NCBI GenBank assembly: GCA_936450465.1
Contig: OW388301.1
Coordinates: 19,263,523-19,327,522, forward strand
Direction of reading: 5' to 3'
DNA from: Gibbula magus
Taxonomy: Eukaryota > Mollusca > Gastropoda > Trochida > Trochidae
DNA: 64,000 bases
Below are positions 54,606-64,000 of this stretch, in pieces; position 1 is the stretch's first letter, and each line of letters opens with the position of its first letter. Both the position numbers and the translations under genes were made by a program. The notes under the pieces were generated by a model. It was not told the origin of the DNA. It did no database searches and saw nothing but the letters and a program-made list of their open reading frames with translations.

Positions 54606-54829
54606 GTGAGGGGAGGTGAGTTGGGGTTTAAGGCCGCTTTCAAGAGTATTTCACTTATATCGCGGCTGCTAGTATTATGGCAGGGAGAAAGCCCGCAACG
54701 CCATGTGGTTATGCATAGCGGTGAAACCTGCGAGAATCGGCTGGAACTAGCGAACAATGGGTGATACTGCACTGAAATTCAGTGTAGCATTGCACCCAAA
54801 CCTGACTAACCACTGCGCTATCCCGCCCC
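54606..54829 (-). mobile_element. SINE copy with internal deletion
   Basis: Minus-strand copy of the tRNA-derived family. The body and tail are present, and the first bases of the tRNA head (GGGGCGGGATAGCGCAGTGG) are present. The segment from the rest of the tRNA head to the start of the body is deleted. TGAATTAGTTTAAG (54592-54605) and TGAATTAGTTTTAAG (54830-54844) form the TSD. The loss of the B box would silence pol III transcription. Confidence 0.88.
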
Positions 54830-54844
54830 TGAATTAGTTTTAAG

Positions 54845-56785
54845 AGGAAATACATCATTGATGTTTGACTCAGTTAATCACTTGCTGGATATTTAACTTA
54901 AGATTTGCACATTTTAAAAATGAAGTAAATGAAGTAAAATATTTGACTGTAATTAATTGCACATTCAACTGTCTTCCAAATATGGGAAAACGCAAAAATT
55001 ATCAGTCAAGTTTTCATGTTCATAAGATGCCCCAAAGACATCACAAATTACATGATATTTATATAAGTAGATGCACTAACTTTCGGGATGCAAATGCAGA
55101 ACTCATCGTCCAGTATGATGAAGTAATGGTGTAGTGAACACAAATAGATTGGCAACACAAAAAGATGAGATGAGCTTGATGTGAATGAAACCCTAAATCG
55201 ATTTAAAATCATATTATATTATTCACTCTTGCATCTCTTTAGAAGACATTTATTTTATTCTATATATTTTATTAATTACACATTAATCTATCTCGCTCCG
55301 TATAACATGTCCAACTCGATTGCAATTTTATATTCTACAAACAGTAAATACATACACTATCCATACACATCATCTTGGAAAGTAAAACTCAATGTTAATG
55401 TACAATTTGGAAATATCGTTTGCTTTGGTCATGAAAATGATCAAATTTGATGAACTCTGAAACAGTATGGACAGACATGGAGCTGTAGGTATGTGTTTAA
55501 AATGATGTGAAAAGGACGTTTTCATAAAGAAAGAGGTATTCTTATTAGTTCTCGTGGAGACGTTTATAGACTGACATTTTGTAAGACTTTTGAATTTTGA
55601 AATTGTGGTTTTTATCCGCTTTTGTTTCATTACATTGGCATTCTAACAAGGTCAAATAATATGTTTGTTCTGATTATTAAAGCATTCAGGAAATCGACTA
55701 CATCAAGACTTCGGGCTTAATCAAGCGATACAATCCAGTATCAATTGAGTTCATCAAGGTTCATTAGGTTGTCTTTATTGATTGTATACTTCGATAACTT
55801 GACGCTAATTCCACTAATTGAACTGATTGGTAACAGTTTGACGAAAAGCCAGTCAAAAGAAATATTGGAATAAATAATGAGCTCAGAGAAGTCAACATAT
55901 GTATACCTTATATCAAACAATATCACGATCCAGAATAAGTAAAACAAAACAAACATATAGTGTCAACGATCTCAAAGAACAGTGTGTTCTGAATCTAGTT
56001 TGTATAATTTTGACGTAACAATAGAGATAATTTAATGTGGTTGATTGCTTAAAAAATTTTCCTTTTGTTAAACGGTCATTTGTACTTCAACAATTTTACA
56101 AAATGTAGTAAATTTTGAACTATGAAAATACAGACAGTAAAAATCAAGAACTGTTCGAGAACAGGAGACATCAGACAGATTGCACCTCATAGTCATAAGG
56201 ATCAGTCATCAGACTGTTACGGGAATACTTAATATCAATCTTAATATTTAGTGTCACTTAATTATTAATATTGCAGAGAATCTTTAGTTGTGTCAGCGCA
56301 GTTTGATAAAGAGGCTTAATTGAGATGACATTTGAATTCAGCATTATATATATATCAGTCCTTGAATTAAGCAATTCTAAATTCATAGAATGTTCCAGAA
56401 TGTTAGTCCAAACATGATTGATTGTTGTTTCACTAATTGACAGATCGTTGAATAATGTATAATTATCAACCAGCTCGCATCATCATTCGTTCACGTTCAC
56501 GGGAGAGGTTTTTGTGGTCAATTTTCGAGTTTGGAGAGCTATTAAGTTTACTCTAGGGGTGATATATGGTGAAAATCAGCCGGGTTTTGCGGAGAAATAT
56601 ATAATTGATAAGTACGGGCGTTTATTTGTGTATGTCACCAGTTCTTAGCGTAACTTTTGATCTAATGTTGAATGAACCCTTAGATCGGCAAAATGGCTGC
56701 CCTTGCTCCTTTGCTCTATGTTATATAGGGGGTAGGTTTGTTTTACCTACGTTTTACTTACGATATCGGGTTCCTGTGTACCTGC
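54845..56785. other. AT-rich spacer, no gene recognised
   Basis: Several reading frames of 70-94 codons (for example 54865-55134, 55181-55450, 55370-55630) show no recognisable domains. No element boundaries were identified. Confidence 0.4.
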
Positions 56786-56788
56786 ACA

Positions 56789-57012
56789 GGTGCACCTGGC
56801 AGGATTCGAACCCCAAACCTCTTGATCCGAAGCCGAACGCGCTAACCGCTAACCACTACGCTATCCCGTATCAGGATATCATTGGCTGAAAAGTAACGTG
56901 CTATGCTATTTAGCGTTGAGAAACTAGTCTTGACAATAGCTTCCCCCTTTATATCATGGCTGCTAGTAATATCGAGAAAGCCCGCAACATCAGTGTGGCT
57001 ATGCATTGTATA
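56789..57012 (-). mobile_element. Degenerate SINE remnant
   Basis: The tRNA head in minus sense (B box GGGGTTCGAATCCTGCC, complement at about 56797-56815, and GCGTTCGGCTTCGGATCAAG) is preserved, with a 9-bp duplication GTTAGCGGT. A separate body piece (ATGGCTGCTAGTAATAT..AAAGCCCGCAAC..TATGCATTG) lies at about 56940-57010. The intervening part is unrelated or rearranged. Confidence 0.65.
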
Positions 57013-57105
57013 TCCTGTAGATAAAACGATGTTCAACTGTCAAGTGAATAATCTTACTTTCTTACAGTTCAAAAATGTTTAATTTCGCTTAAGCACAACC
57101 ACTGA

Positions 57106-57405
57106 GGTGAGGTGAGGTGTGTTGGGGTTTAACGCCGCTTTCAAGAGTATTTCACTTATATCGCGGCTGCTAGTATTACGGCAGGGAGAAAGCACGCAAC
57201 GCCACGTGGCTATGCATTGCGGTGAAACCTGCGAGCATCGGCTGGAACTAGCGAACCATGGGTGGTACTACGCCGAAATTCAGTGTAGCATTGCACCTAA
57301 ACCTTACTGCGTGCAGAACAGTTCTCTACTGCAGACAAAGTTGCCGTGGCCCTGGCGGGATTCGAACCCCGAACCCCGAACCCCCCCCCCCCCCCCCCCC
57401 CCCCC
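57106..57405 (-). mobile_element. SINE copy ending in a 26-bp C tract
   Basis: Minus-strand SINE with tail, body and B box. In place of the A box and 5' end of the tRNA head it has GGGGTTCGGGGTTCG, read from a run of 26 cytosines on the plus strand (57381-57406). CACAACCACTGA flanks both sides (57094-57105 and 57406-57417), so the homopolymer lies inside the insertion, at its 5' end. Confidence 0.88.
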
Positions 57406-57474
57406 CACAACCACTGAAATGACTCACTCAAATTGTTATGGCAATCCTTCGTACGGTAGACAGGTAGCACGCTC

Positions 57475-58330
57475 GGCATGGCATCCGGCGTCCGTCCGTC
57501 TGTAAAATTTTCGCTTTTTCGACTTTTTCTCCAGAACAAATGACTCAGAAAGCTGAGGGTCAAATGGTAAAAACCTTAAAAACCTATTTTCATCTTCTTC
57601 CACAGTTCAAACAAGATGTGTTCGTTAAACGAGGATTAATCCTAAAGGTCTCATCTAAAGGTATGCACATGCCAAGTATGAAAGCCCCAGCTCCGAGCAA
57701 TCCAAAGTTATGGCCAAGGTTAAAGTTTTTGTGGACAAACATACAGACGGACAGGTGACAAACAATATACCCCCGTTATCTCCTAGTCGGGGGCTTAAAA
57801 ATTCTAGAGAATTGAAAAGTTGTGTGCAGTCTTCTTGGGTAATGGGGTTTCTAAATTGTAGATTGCGTAACCCCAAAATGGGGTCACAGGGGTCAAAACA
57901 TTAAAAAACTATTTTCATCTTCGCCAGTTCCAAAGTTGTATGCAGACTCCTTGGCCAATGGGGATTCTAAATTGTAGATCTTGTGACCCCGTGACCCCAA
58001 ATGGGGTCACATCCTTAAAAACCTAGTTTCATCTGCTGATCCAGTTCCAAAAGGTCTAGAGAGCTGAAAAATTGTGTGCAGACTCCTTGGCCAATGGGGA
58101 TTCTAAATTGTAGATTTCGTTATCCCATGACCCCAACTGGGGTCACAGGGTTCATATCCTTAAAAACCTATTTTCATTTTCTTCTCAAGTTCCAAAAGGG
58201 CAAGAGAGCTGAAAAGTTGTGCGCATTGTACATTTCGGGCCCTATGACCCGAAATGGGGTCATATGGATCACAGGGTCACAACTTTAAAAACTATTTCCC
58301 CCCTTTTCTCCAGTACCAAAATGTATAGAA
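57475..58330. repeat. Tandem repeat behind 'GGCGTCCGTC' leader
   Basis: The leader GGCATCCGGCGTCCGTCCG, TTTTCGACTTTTTCTCCAGA is followed by units of about 120-135 bp. Each unit has CTTAAAAACCTATTTTCATC, TTGTGTGCAGACTCCTTGG, CCAATGGGGATTCTAAATTG and paired CCCC..GGGGTCA motifs (units starting near 57570, 57800, 57905, 58010, 58155). A different piece with ATACCCCCGTTATCTCC and GTCGGGGGCTTA sits at 57708-57795. No gene is present. Confidence 0.7.
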
Positions 58331-58334
58331 AGCT

Positions 58335-58585
58335 GGGCACGGCAACCTTGTCTGCAGTAGAGAACTGTTCTACACGCAGTAAGGTTTGGGTGCAATGCTA
58401 CATGTACATTGAATTTCTGAGTTGTACCACCAATGGTTCGCTAGTTCCAGCCGTTGCTCGCAGGTTTCACCGCAATACATAGGCACATGGCGTTGTGGTC
58501 TTTCTCCCTGCCATAATACTAGCAGCCTTTATATAAGTGAAATACTTTTGAAAGCGGCGTTAAACCCCAACTCACTCACTCACTC
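58335..58585 (+). mobile_element. 5'-truncated SINE copy
   Basis: Plus-strand SINE beginning at GGGCACGGCAACCTTGTCTG, directly after where the B box would end, and running to the GCGTTAAACCCCAACTCACT tail. The tRNA head is absent. No TSD was recognised. It replaces the end of the tandem repeat array. Confidence 0.85.
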
Positions 58586-59039
58586 TTGCCAGTGTCATTG
58601 CGAATCTTTTGAAAAAGTTTGCAAATTTCTAACATGCCTGTTCGATTATTTAGATCCATTTCCCCAAGGCCACAGTCTGATTTAAATAAACCTTGTTCCG
58701 AGGATTAACATTTACCGGGATACGAACAGGTTCTATAGATTCCTCGCCACAAGGTCTGACAACACCCCGTATAGGCGCGTGTTCCGAAATAGTTTAGCGC
58801 AGCCAAAACCCAGTCAAATAGCTCACCAATCACATCATAAATATTAAACGGTCGCTGTTTTGAAAGCATTCGGAACAGACAAAAGGATATCTGTTTGGAG
58901 TTATCTGCTCCCAGCTTCTCGCACCGAAAGTTTTTTTTGGACGTCTTGTGATTGATTTACTGAATTGCGTCAGAACATGGCTTACAGATTTTGTTTGTAT
59001 TTCACAGTGGTTAGTTTTACCATTCGCAAAAAGGCAAAT

Positions 59040-59400
59040 TTGTGCTTTGCTGTCAATTTCATAATATCAAAATGATCGTTGTTTTGCTACGGAGCATTTC
59101 TGTGAAATATCAGACAAACATGATTATTTCATTTCAAGAACAGGATAAGCTTTAAATGATTTAATGACGTTTTATACTTCTATCCGTAATATTAGGGTCT
59201 TATACTATTTGATTTGACTTTTAAATTACAATGTTGTTCGTTACATATGGTTATTTACATTGTTTTGGAGGTGACAGAAGTATTATTTCATTCTTATCAT
59301 TCTGCTTGGTTGTCACACAGATGGTGTTTATACGTCAAAGTACTGCATTGGAATTACAGAAACGTCCATAACTATCATCATTAGGAAACAAGATTTGTAT
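59040..59400. repeat. Dispersed direct repeat, copy 1
   Basis: It shares CTTTAAATGATTTAATGA, ATACTT.TATCCGTAAT.TTAGGGTCTT, TGTTTTGGAGGTGACAGAAG and GCATTGGAATTACAG with 63585-63955, in the same direction. Divergence of perhaps 20% (by eye) makes it an old pair. No reading frame is present. Confidence 0.75.
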
Positions 59401-60992
59401 AGAATAGAGACATCGTTTTTTCAGAGCCAAAATGAATTCAAAGCCGATTCAAAGTCTCAACGAAAATGTATCTTGACATGCAATAAATAAAACATTCCCA
59501 TCGAAACAGGTATATATCCAACAAGCAGATGACATGATCCCCTGACGCAAATGAATACTTCAAAATGGAAAGATAATGTCAAGATCAGTAAAATCGACTG
59601 GGTCATGAATCTTCCCTAAAAGAACCATTAGTGTAAGATAATGATGAACAGTTCTTGAGATATCGAACCCCAAAATAAACAAGTCGAAAAACTTGAAGTT
59701 CTGCTCTGACCTTGTCAAGGTCATCAAAATTTAATCAACCCTTCGTCTTCCCCTAGAAAGTGATGTGTGTAGTATGTGATGAAATTGCATTTATATCTTG
59801 TGATGGCACAGCCCATCCTAACAAACGGCTATTTCTCAAGTTTGTATTCACATGAGACACTTGTTAAACTAGTCCTGTCTATAGAGTGCTTATGAGGCAC
59901 AATAAAGACACGATGCTTCACAATCTTATAGAATTTACTGCTGTTCTACTTCGATAGAGACACAAAACATGTAAAACAATCCTTAATTGCAAAATTCAAC
60001 TGCAGAAGCAACATACACGTACTGTAGAGCTCTCGCCTTTGACTATAAGCGCATACATTTCCAAAATGACAGGAGCTGGCACTCTTAGATAACACTTGTT
60101 CTGATTTTAGAGATGATTTCTCTATTCCACACTATCACTTTATAACTGGCAGTTGTCGATCACTTGTGAATATAGCTTACAGCAGTTATGCAACATATAT
60201 ATCACAATGTCCCCAGGGTTTTGAGTTCAAAGGACTAAATAAGTGCATTATAAGAACAAGTGGTTTTTCGCCCACTCTCAATTTATTTAACATTGCTAAA
60301 ATCAGTTTAAATTTGAAAATGCAGATACCTCTAGAGGGATATTTAAGTTTTACTCAATTTCAACTTCATTCAACATCAGTACTTTGATCGAAAACATTTA
60401 CTCTTGGTAAATAGACAAAGGAATGTCCATAAAGTGATTCAGGTGTATACATAAAATGTTCCACAATGAATTGAAAATGTTTTATGACAACACCTCGAGT
60501 GAAATTGAACTATTTTATGTTGTTCTGTTATTGAAGCATGAATTTCCCTGTAAATGATAATGAACGATATTTATCATTATCTTAAACCATTAACACATTG
60601 TACAGCAAGTACATTCCCATTGTGATATGATAAACAGCAAGCTGTTTATGATGACTTCAAACAGTAGAGTTGTTTGTTGTAAGGATAGGATTCTGTCTGG
60701 CTAGACTGAGATATGACAACGTCATATATTGCTAAGTTGGATATTAGATAGATATTTATCTTACATATCTTCGTGGATACACGGGCGTCTACAAGAACAC
60801 ACTTATCATATTGTTATTAGATTGCACTTGCTGTCTGCACTTTTACCCTAGAATCAATACAGATGTCACGTTATTGGCTCTACAAGTGATTTGTGTAAAT
60901 AGTCGGCCGGAAAACATGGGTGTCTGAAAGGATACACCTGTTAAAGGAAAGAGTTTATGCTAGGTTACTGATGTTTAGAGGATATTTGGCTG
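59401..60992. other. AT-rich spacer, nothing recognised
   Basis: No gene or element was identified. A 73-codon frame at 60166-60387 has no domain. Confidence 0.4.
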
Positions 60993-61124
60993 TTCTTGAC
61001 TAATACCGTGTTTATCTCATCGAGTGAGGTAGAAAGGTTATATTTTCACCAGTGGCTCAGCCAGGAGTGAAAATATATAACTTTTCTACCTCACGAGATG
61101 AGATAAACATGGTATTTGTCAAGA
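60993..61124. repeat. Imperfect hairpin, about 58-bp arms
   Basis: TCTTGACTAATACCGTGTTT..GAGGTAGAAAGGTTATATTTTCAC pairs with GTGAAAATATATAACTTTTC..AAACATGGTATTTGTCAAGA around a short loop (CAGTGGCTCAGCCAG). A 22-bp palindrome (TATCAGTCACTAGTGACTGA..) and several TGACGTCA motifs follow at about 61237-61315. Confidence 0.8.
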
Positions 61125-62985
61125 AAAGACAACTTTTCTATTTATTATATGACCAAATCTTTGCATATTCACCGAAATAGACTTGCATTTACATTAAGTC
61201 GGCTCCACAATGAGCCTGTTGCCTCAGCAACAATGTGACGTCATGAGCGTGTCATGACGTCGGACCATTGTGTTATGACGTCAGGTCATTGTTATATCAG
61301 TCACTAGTGACTGATAACACTTCTATTCTTATTTTCACTAGTTACTGATAACATAATTTATTTTCATTGATAGATCCCGGTATTTCACCTGCAATCATAT
61401 AATAAAATTAGTTTATAATCACGACACGTTTTAGGCATATGGAGAACAATCACCTAATACTAATGAACACAGCAGGTCATTCGTACAGCAAGATTCTGCA
61501 ATTATAGATTAAATTTCCAGTGAATTACAACTTCAATAATTATGATATTGTTGCTATTTGCCCTCTTTGGTCATCTTTGTAATAATTTATTGGTAGTTAA
61601 TATCAACTCTATATATCTATGTTTTGAATGCCAATGAGGAATACATTGTCTAGTAAATCGAACTCATGTTGTGAAATGTGGTATGTGGTAAGTAATAGCT
61701 GTCTAGCAGTGGTATAGAACAACGGGATATTTGTATAATTATATCATAATCAAAGCTATCTTCCTTTATCATCCGCAACGGATCTGTATAACTTGCGCAG
61801 AAAGACAGCAATTAAGCTTCACTAATAACATCAATTAACCAGAATGAAGAGTTATGGGCCCGTTTTTTTTGGTTAACTGACTTTTTATAATAACTATATA
61901 AATTGCTTTTTACAATGGTTATAAAATGAATGGTCAGACTGCAATAGCGTGTTTCTATCAGCTACTGTTATTCAATTTTCCTATTAATTGAAAGTCAATT
62001 AAATAGTGTCTATAGGTATTTTAACTCCCTTAAACTCATTCATTTCCCACAATGCTCGGTTTTGGTCTACCTAGACAATGAAAGTACGTGTGTTGCTTGT
62101 TATATCAAGATATGAGACTTCTTTCAGAAACGGTGAGTTGTTCAATTATTAAACTATGCTGTGGAAGAATGATACAAAAGACGGATGTTTGTTCTTTAAA
62201 TCAGAGGAAGCTACATTGTTTTGTGGATATCAAACAGTTCACTTACTTGACGATCTATTGTGTTATATTAACAAAATCAATATTTCTTCATTGCAACTTT
62301 TCAATAATCCTTGAGAAGTTTCCAGGCTATGTGTTCTAATAAATCTCTATCGGACGTATAACCTGGAGATATTTGAAGATTGAAATTGATCTGATTTCTA
62401 AAAGACATATGACTTCCACTGTTGAACTAGGACTATCATTATACGCTAATGCATCCGGCTGGTTTTAGGTAATTCTATCCAAAAATGATATAATTGGATG
62501 CATTAGAGAGAGTGAGAGTTGTTTATTCGTCTGATAAAAATATCCAATTAAGAAATAATGTATAGTTTGGGTCAAAACGCCTTGACCGTGCTTTAGATTG
62601 ATCACACAGTGCAAAGAAACAATTATAAAATGATATTGATATCCTTGATACATTCATACCCAAATAAATAAATAGCTTTGCGGGTACGTGATTCGTTGAA
62701 CACTGTCAATGAAATTCAGTTCATACCTGCATAAATTTAATTTCATGACGTCACATCCCATGACGTAAGGTTCATGGCTAGTTGTATTGTTACTTTTCAT
62801 TGACTGAAGAGCGAGTTATAGGTGGGGCTAATAATAAAATGACGTTTGGATTTGACACGTCTTTGAGCTTTGAATTCATTCGCGTAAATCGTACAGCTCT
62901 AATTGATACAAATGTGTATATTTGGAACAATGAAACCTTTTCATAACATCAGGTAAGAGTATATTTATTTATTGGAATTGACTTC
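61125..62985. other. AT-rich spacer, nothing recognised
   Basis: No gene was recognised. Short frames (62088-62339, 62465-62653) lack domains. Confidence 0.4.
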
Positions 62986-62989
62986 AAAA

Positions 62990-63112
62990 TTTATTAAGTT
63001 AGTGGAGGTATAAACTAAAAACAATGTGCAAACTCGGCATAAACCGGCTACGCGGATTAACACAGTTTGCACAGCGTTTTTAAAGTTTATACCTCCATGA
63101 TAAATAATTTTT
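62990..63112. repeat. Imperfect hairpin, about 48-bp arms
   Basis: TTATTAAGTTAGTGGAGGTA..TAAAAACAATGTGCAAACT pairs with CAGTTTGCACAGCGTTTTTA..TATACCTCCATGATAAATAA around a GC-rich loop (CGGCATAAACCGGCTACGC). It is a probable miniature inverted-repeat element. Confidence 0.75.
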
Positions 63113-63127
63113 TTAATCAATTCTTAA

Positions 63128-63430
63128 AGGGGCAGTAGCACAGTTTTGTGTAAATTTTATATTTTCAAATTTCCCATTTATTATTAATTAATATTTACTT
63201 TAGAGGGTTAAACATCTCATTACAAAAATCAAGTATTCGTAGTAGTAACAGTCTTCCATATAAAGCAAACATTTTTAAGAGGGACATTTTATTAGTTCGA
63301 AATACAAAAATGATCCCCATCGCTTTACTGAACCACGTACCCTCATTGTAGGGTTTTCACTATTGGTGACATTATTTTTCAAATACATTTCATCGACTTA
63401 TCTGGGCCAAAAAAACGTGCTACTGCCCCT
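63128..63430. mobile_element. TTAA-flanked MITE, copy 5
   Basis: Left end AGGGGCAGTAGCACAGTTTT, right end AACGTGCTACTGCCCCT, with TTAA at 63124-63127 and 63431-63434. Interior as in copy 1, with deletions, so 303 bp instead of about 350. Confidence 0.9.
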
Positions 63431-63584
63431 TTAAATGTTTCAATGCCGTTTTGGTTCATCAAGCCCTAAAAGGCTCGATTCGCTGATGAGCTCAAGCTTC
63501 ATGTTTAATTAACATTTAGATTTTAAACGTATAAACGGTTTGATATGATTATATATAAATATCGCAATAGACAATTATGTGCAT

Positions 63585-63955
63585 TTGCTGTCGATTCATG
63601 AAATCCAAATAAATATGTTGTTTGTCTAAGGACCACTTTAGTGAAACAAAGGCAAATATGATATTTCATACCATTTTTAGGAAGTATTTTGAGAAGAGGC
63701 TACGCTTTAAATGATTTAATGATGTTTTATACTTGTATCCGTAATCTTAGGGTCTTTCACTCTTTGATTTCACTTTTAGAAATACCATATTGTTCGTCAC
63801 AAATAAATATTTACACTGTTTTGGAGGTGACAGAAGTATTATTCACTCATGTCGTCTTCTGGTAATCCTTGGTTCTCACAGAGGTAGTATTTTTACTATA
63901 TTGCATTGGAATTACAGGAATATCCATACTCATTGAAAACTAGATTTGTAAAACA
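63585..63955. repeat. Dispersed direct repeat, copy 2
   Basis: Partner of 59040-59400 in the same direction, about 4.55 kb away. It has the same landmarks in the same order. Confidence 0.75.
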
Positions 63956-64000
63956 ACAACCTTAATTTGATCATTCTCTTTAATTGAGAGCATTATTCTA

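Noticed and set aside
1..64000. CRISPR arrays, prokaryotic operons or phage genes
   Set aside because: The direct repeats present are minisatellites without unique spacers, and the gene content is eukaryotic transposable elements.

Overview
The window looks like intergenic or intronic DNA from an animal genome, most probably a marine mollusc or another lophotrochozoan. The sequence is AT-rich. It carries tRNA(Arg)-like SINEs ending in a GCGGCGTTAAAC-(A)CTCACTC tail, repeats with a 'GTCCGTCCGTCCG' leader, and several animal LINE groups (I/Nimb-like, CR1/L2/Rex1-like, L1/Tx1-like). It also carries a Penelope-like remnant, a Ty3/Gypsy element and many MITEs. The species is inferred only from this general style. 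I found no convincing host protein-coding gene, rRNA or functional tRNA gene, and no bacterial features. Essentially all recognisable coding sequence belongs to transposable elements.

Layout. 1-5.5 kb: a fold-back MITE with an 8-bp target-site duplication (TSD), tandem repeats, a perfect 25-bp hairpin and an interspersed repeat with cytosine-rich ends. 5.7-10.2 kb: a decayed Penelope-like reverse transcriptase (RT) fragment, then a broken minus-strand I/Nimb-like LINE. That LINE is interrupted by a 5'-truncated plus-strand LINE copy with a 14-bp TSD. 10.7-11 kb: a complete tRNA-derived SINE with a 12-bp TSD. 11.6-14.7 kb: two more copies of the cytosine-rich-end repeat and a duplicated minisatellite. 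17.87-22.62 kb: a nearly intact Gypsy retrotransposon with identical 117-bp LTRs, a tRNA-Leu primer site, a 5-bp TSD and one in-frame TGA between gag and pol. 23.7-28.8 kb: a MITE with 115-bp TIRs, an RT-coding LINE (668 codons) on the minus strand, and three copies of a TTAA-flanked MITE. 29.6-30.5 kb: a 25-bp minisatellite. 31-37.3 kb: two SINE-like repeats and two LINEs meeting tail to tail; the minus one carries a 2A-like motif. 37.68-38.80 kb: a giant 1.12-kb palindrome with an 8-bp TSD. 39.09-42.15 kb: a 3-kb TIR element with mirrored subterminal motifs. 42.5-43.9 kb: LINE remnants. 45.39-47.87 kb: a MULE-like DNA transposon with a split gene (PHD finger, FLYWCH finger, transposase tail), followed directly by a second truncated copy. 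47.9-51.7 kb: LINE fragments and a 5'-truncated L1/Tx1-like insertion with poly(A) and a 14-bp TSD. 52-64 kb: five SINE copies, two further TTAA MITEs, nested inverted repeats and hairpins.

How the parts relate. The SINE and the inserted I/Nimb-like LINE end in nearly the same 3' tail, so that LINE is the likely source of the SINE's retrotransposition machinery. The two youngest insertions by visible criteria are the Gypsy element (identical LTRs) and the MULE-like tandem (almost identical overlap). Several long reading frames start inside target DNA or lie in satellite repeats and are not genes. All comparisons were made by eye, so family names are at clade level.
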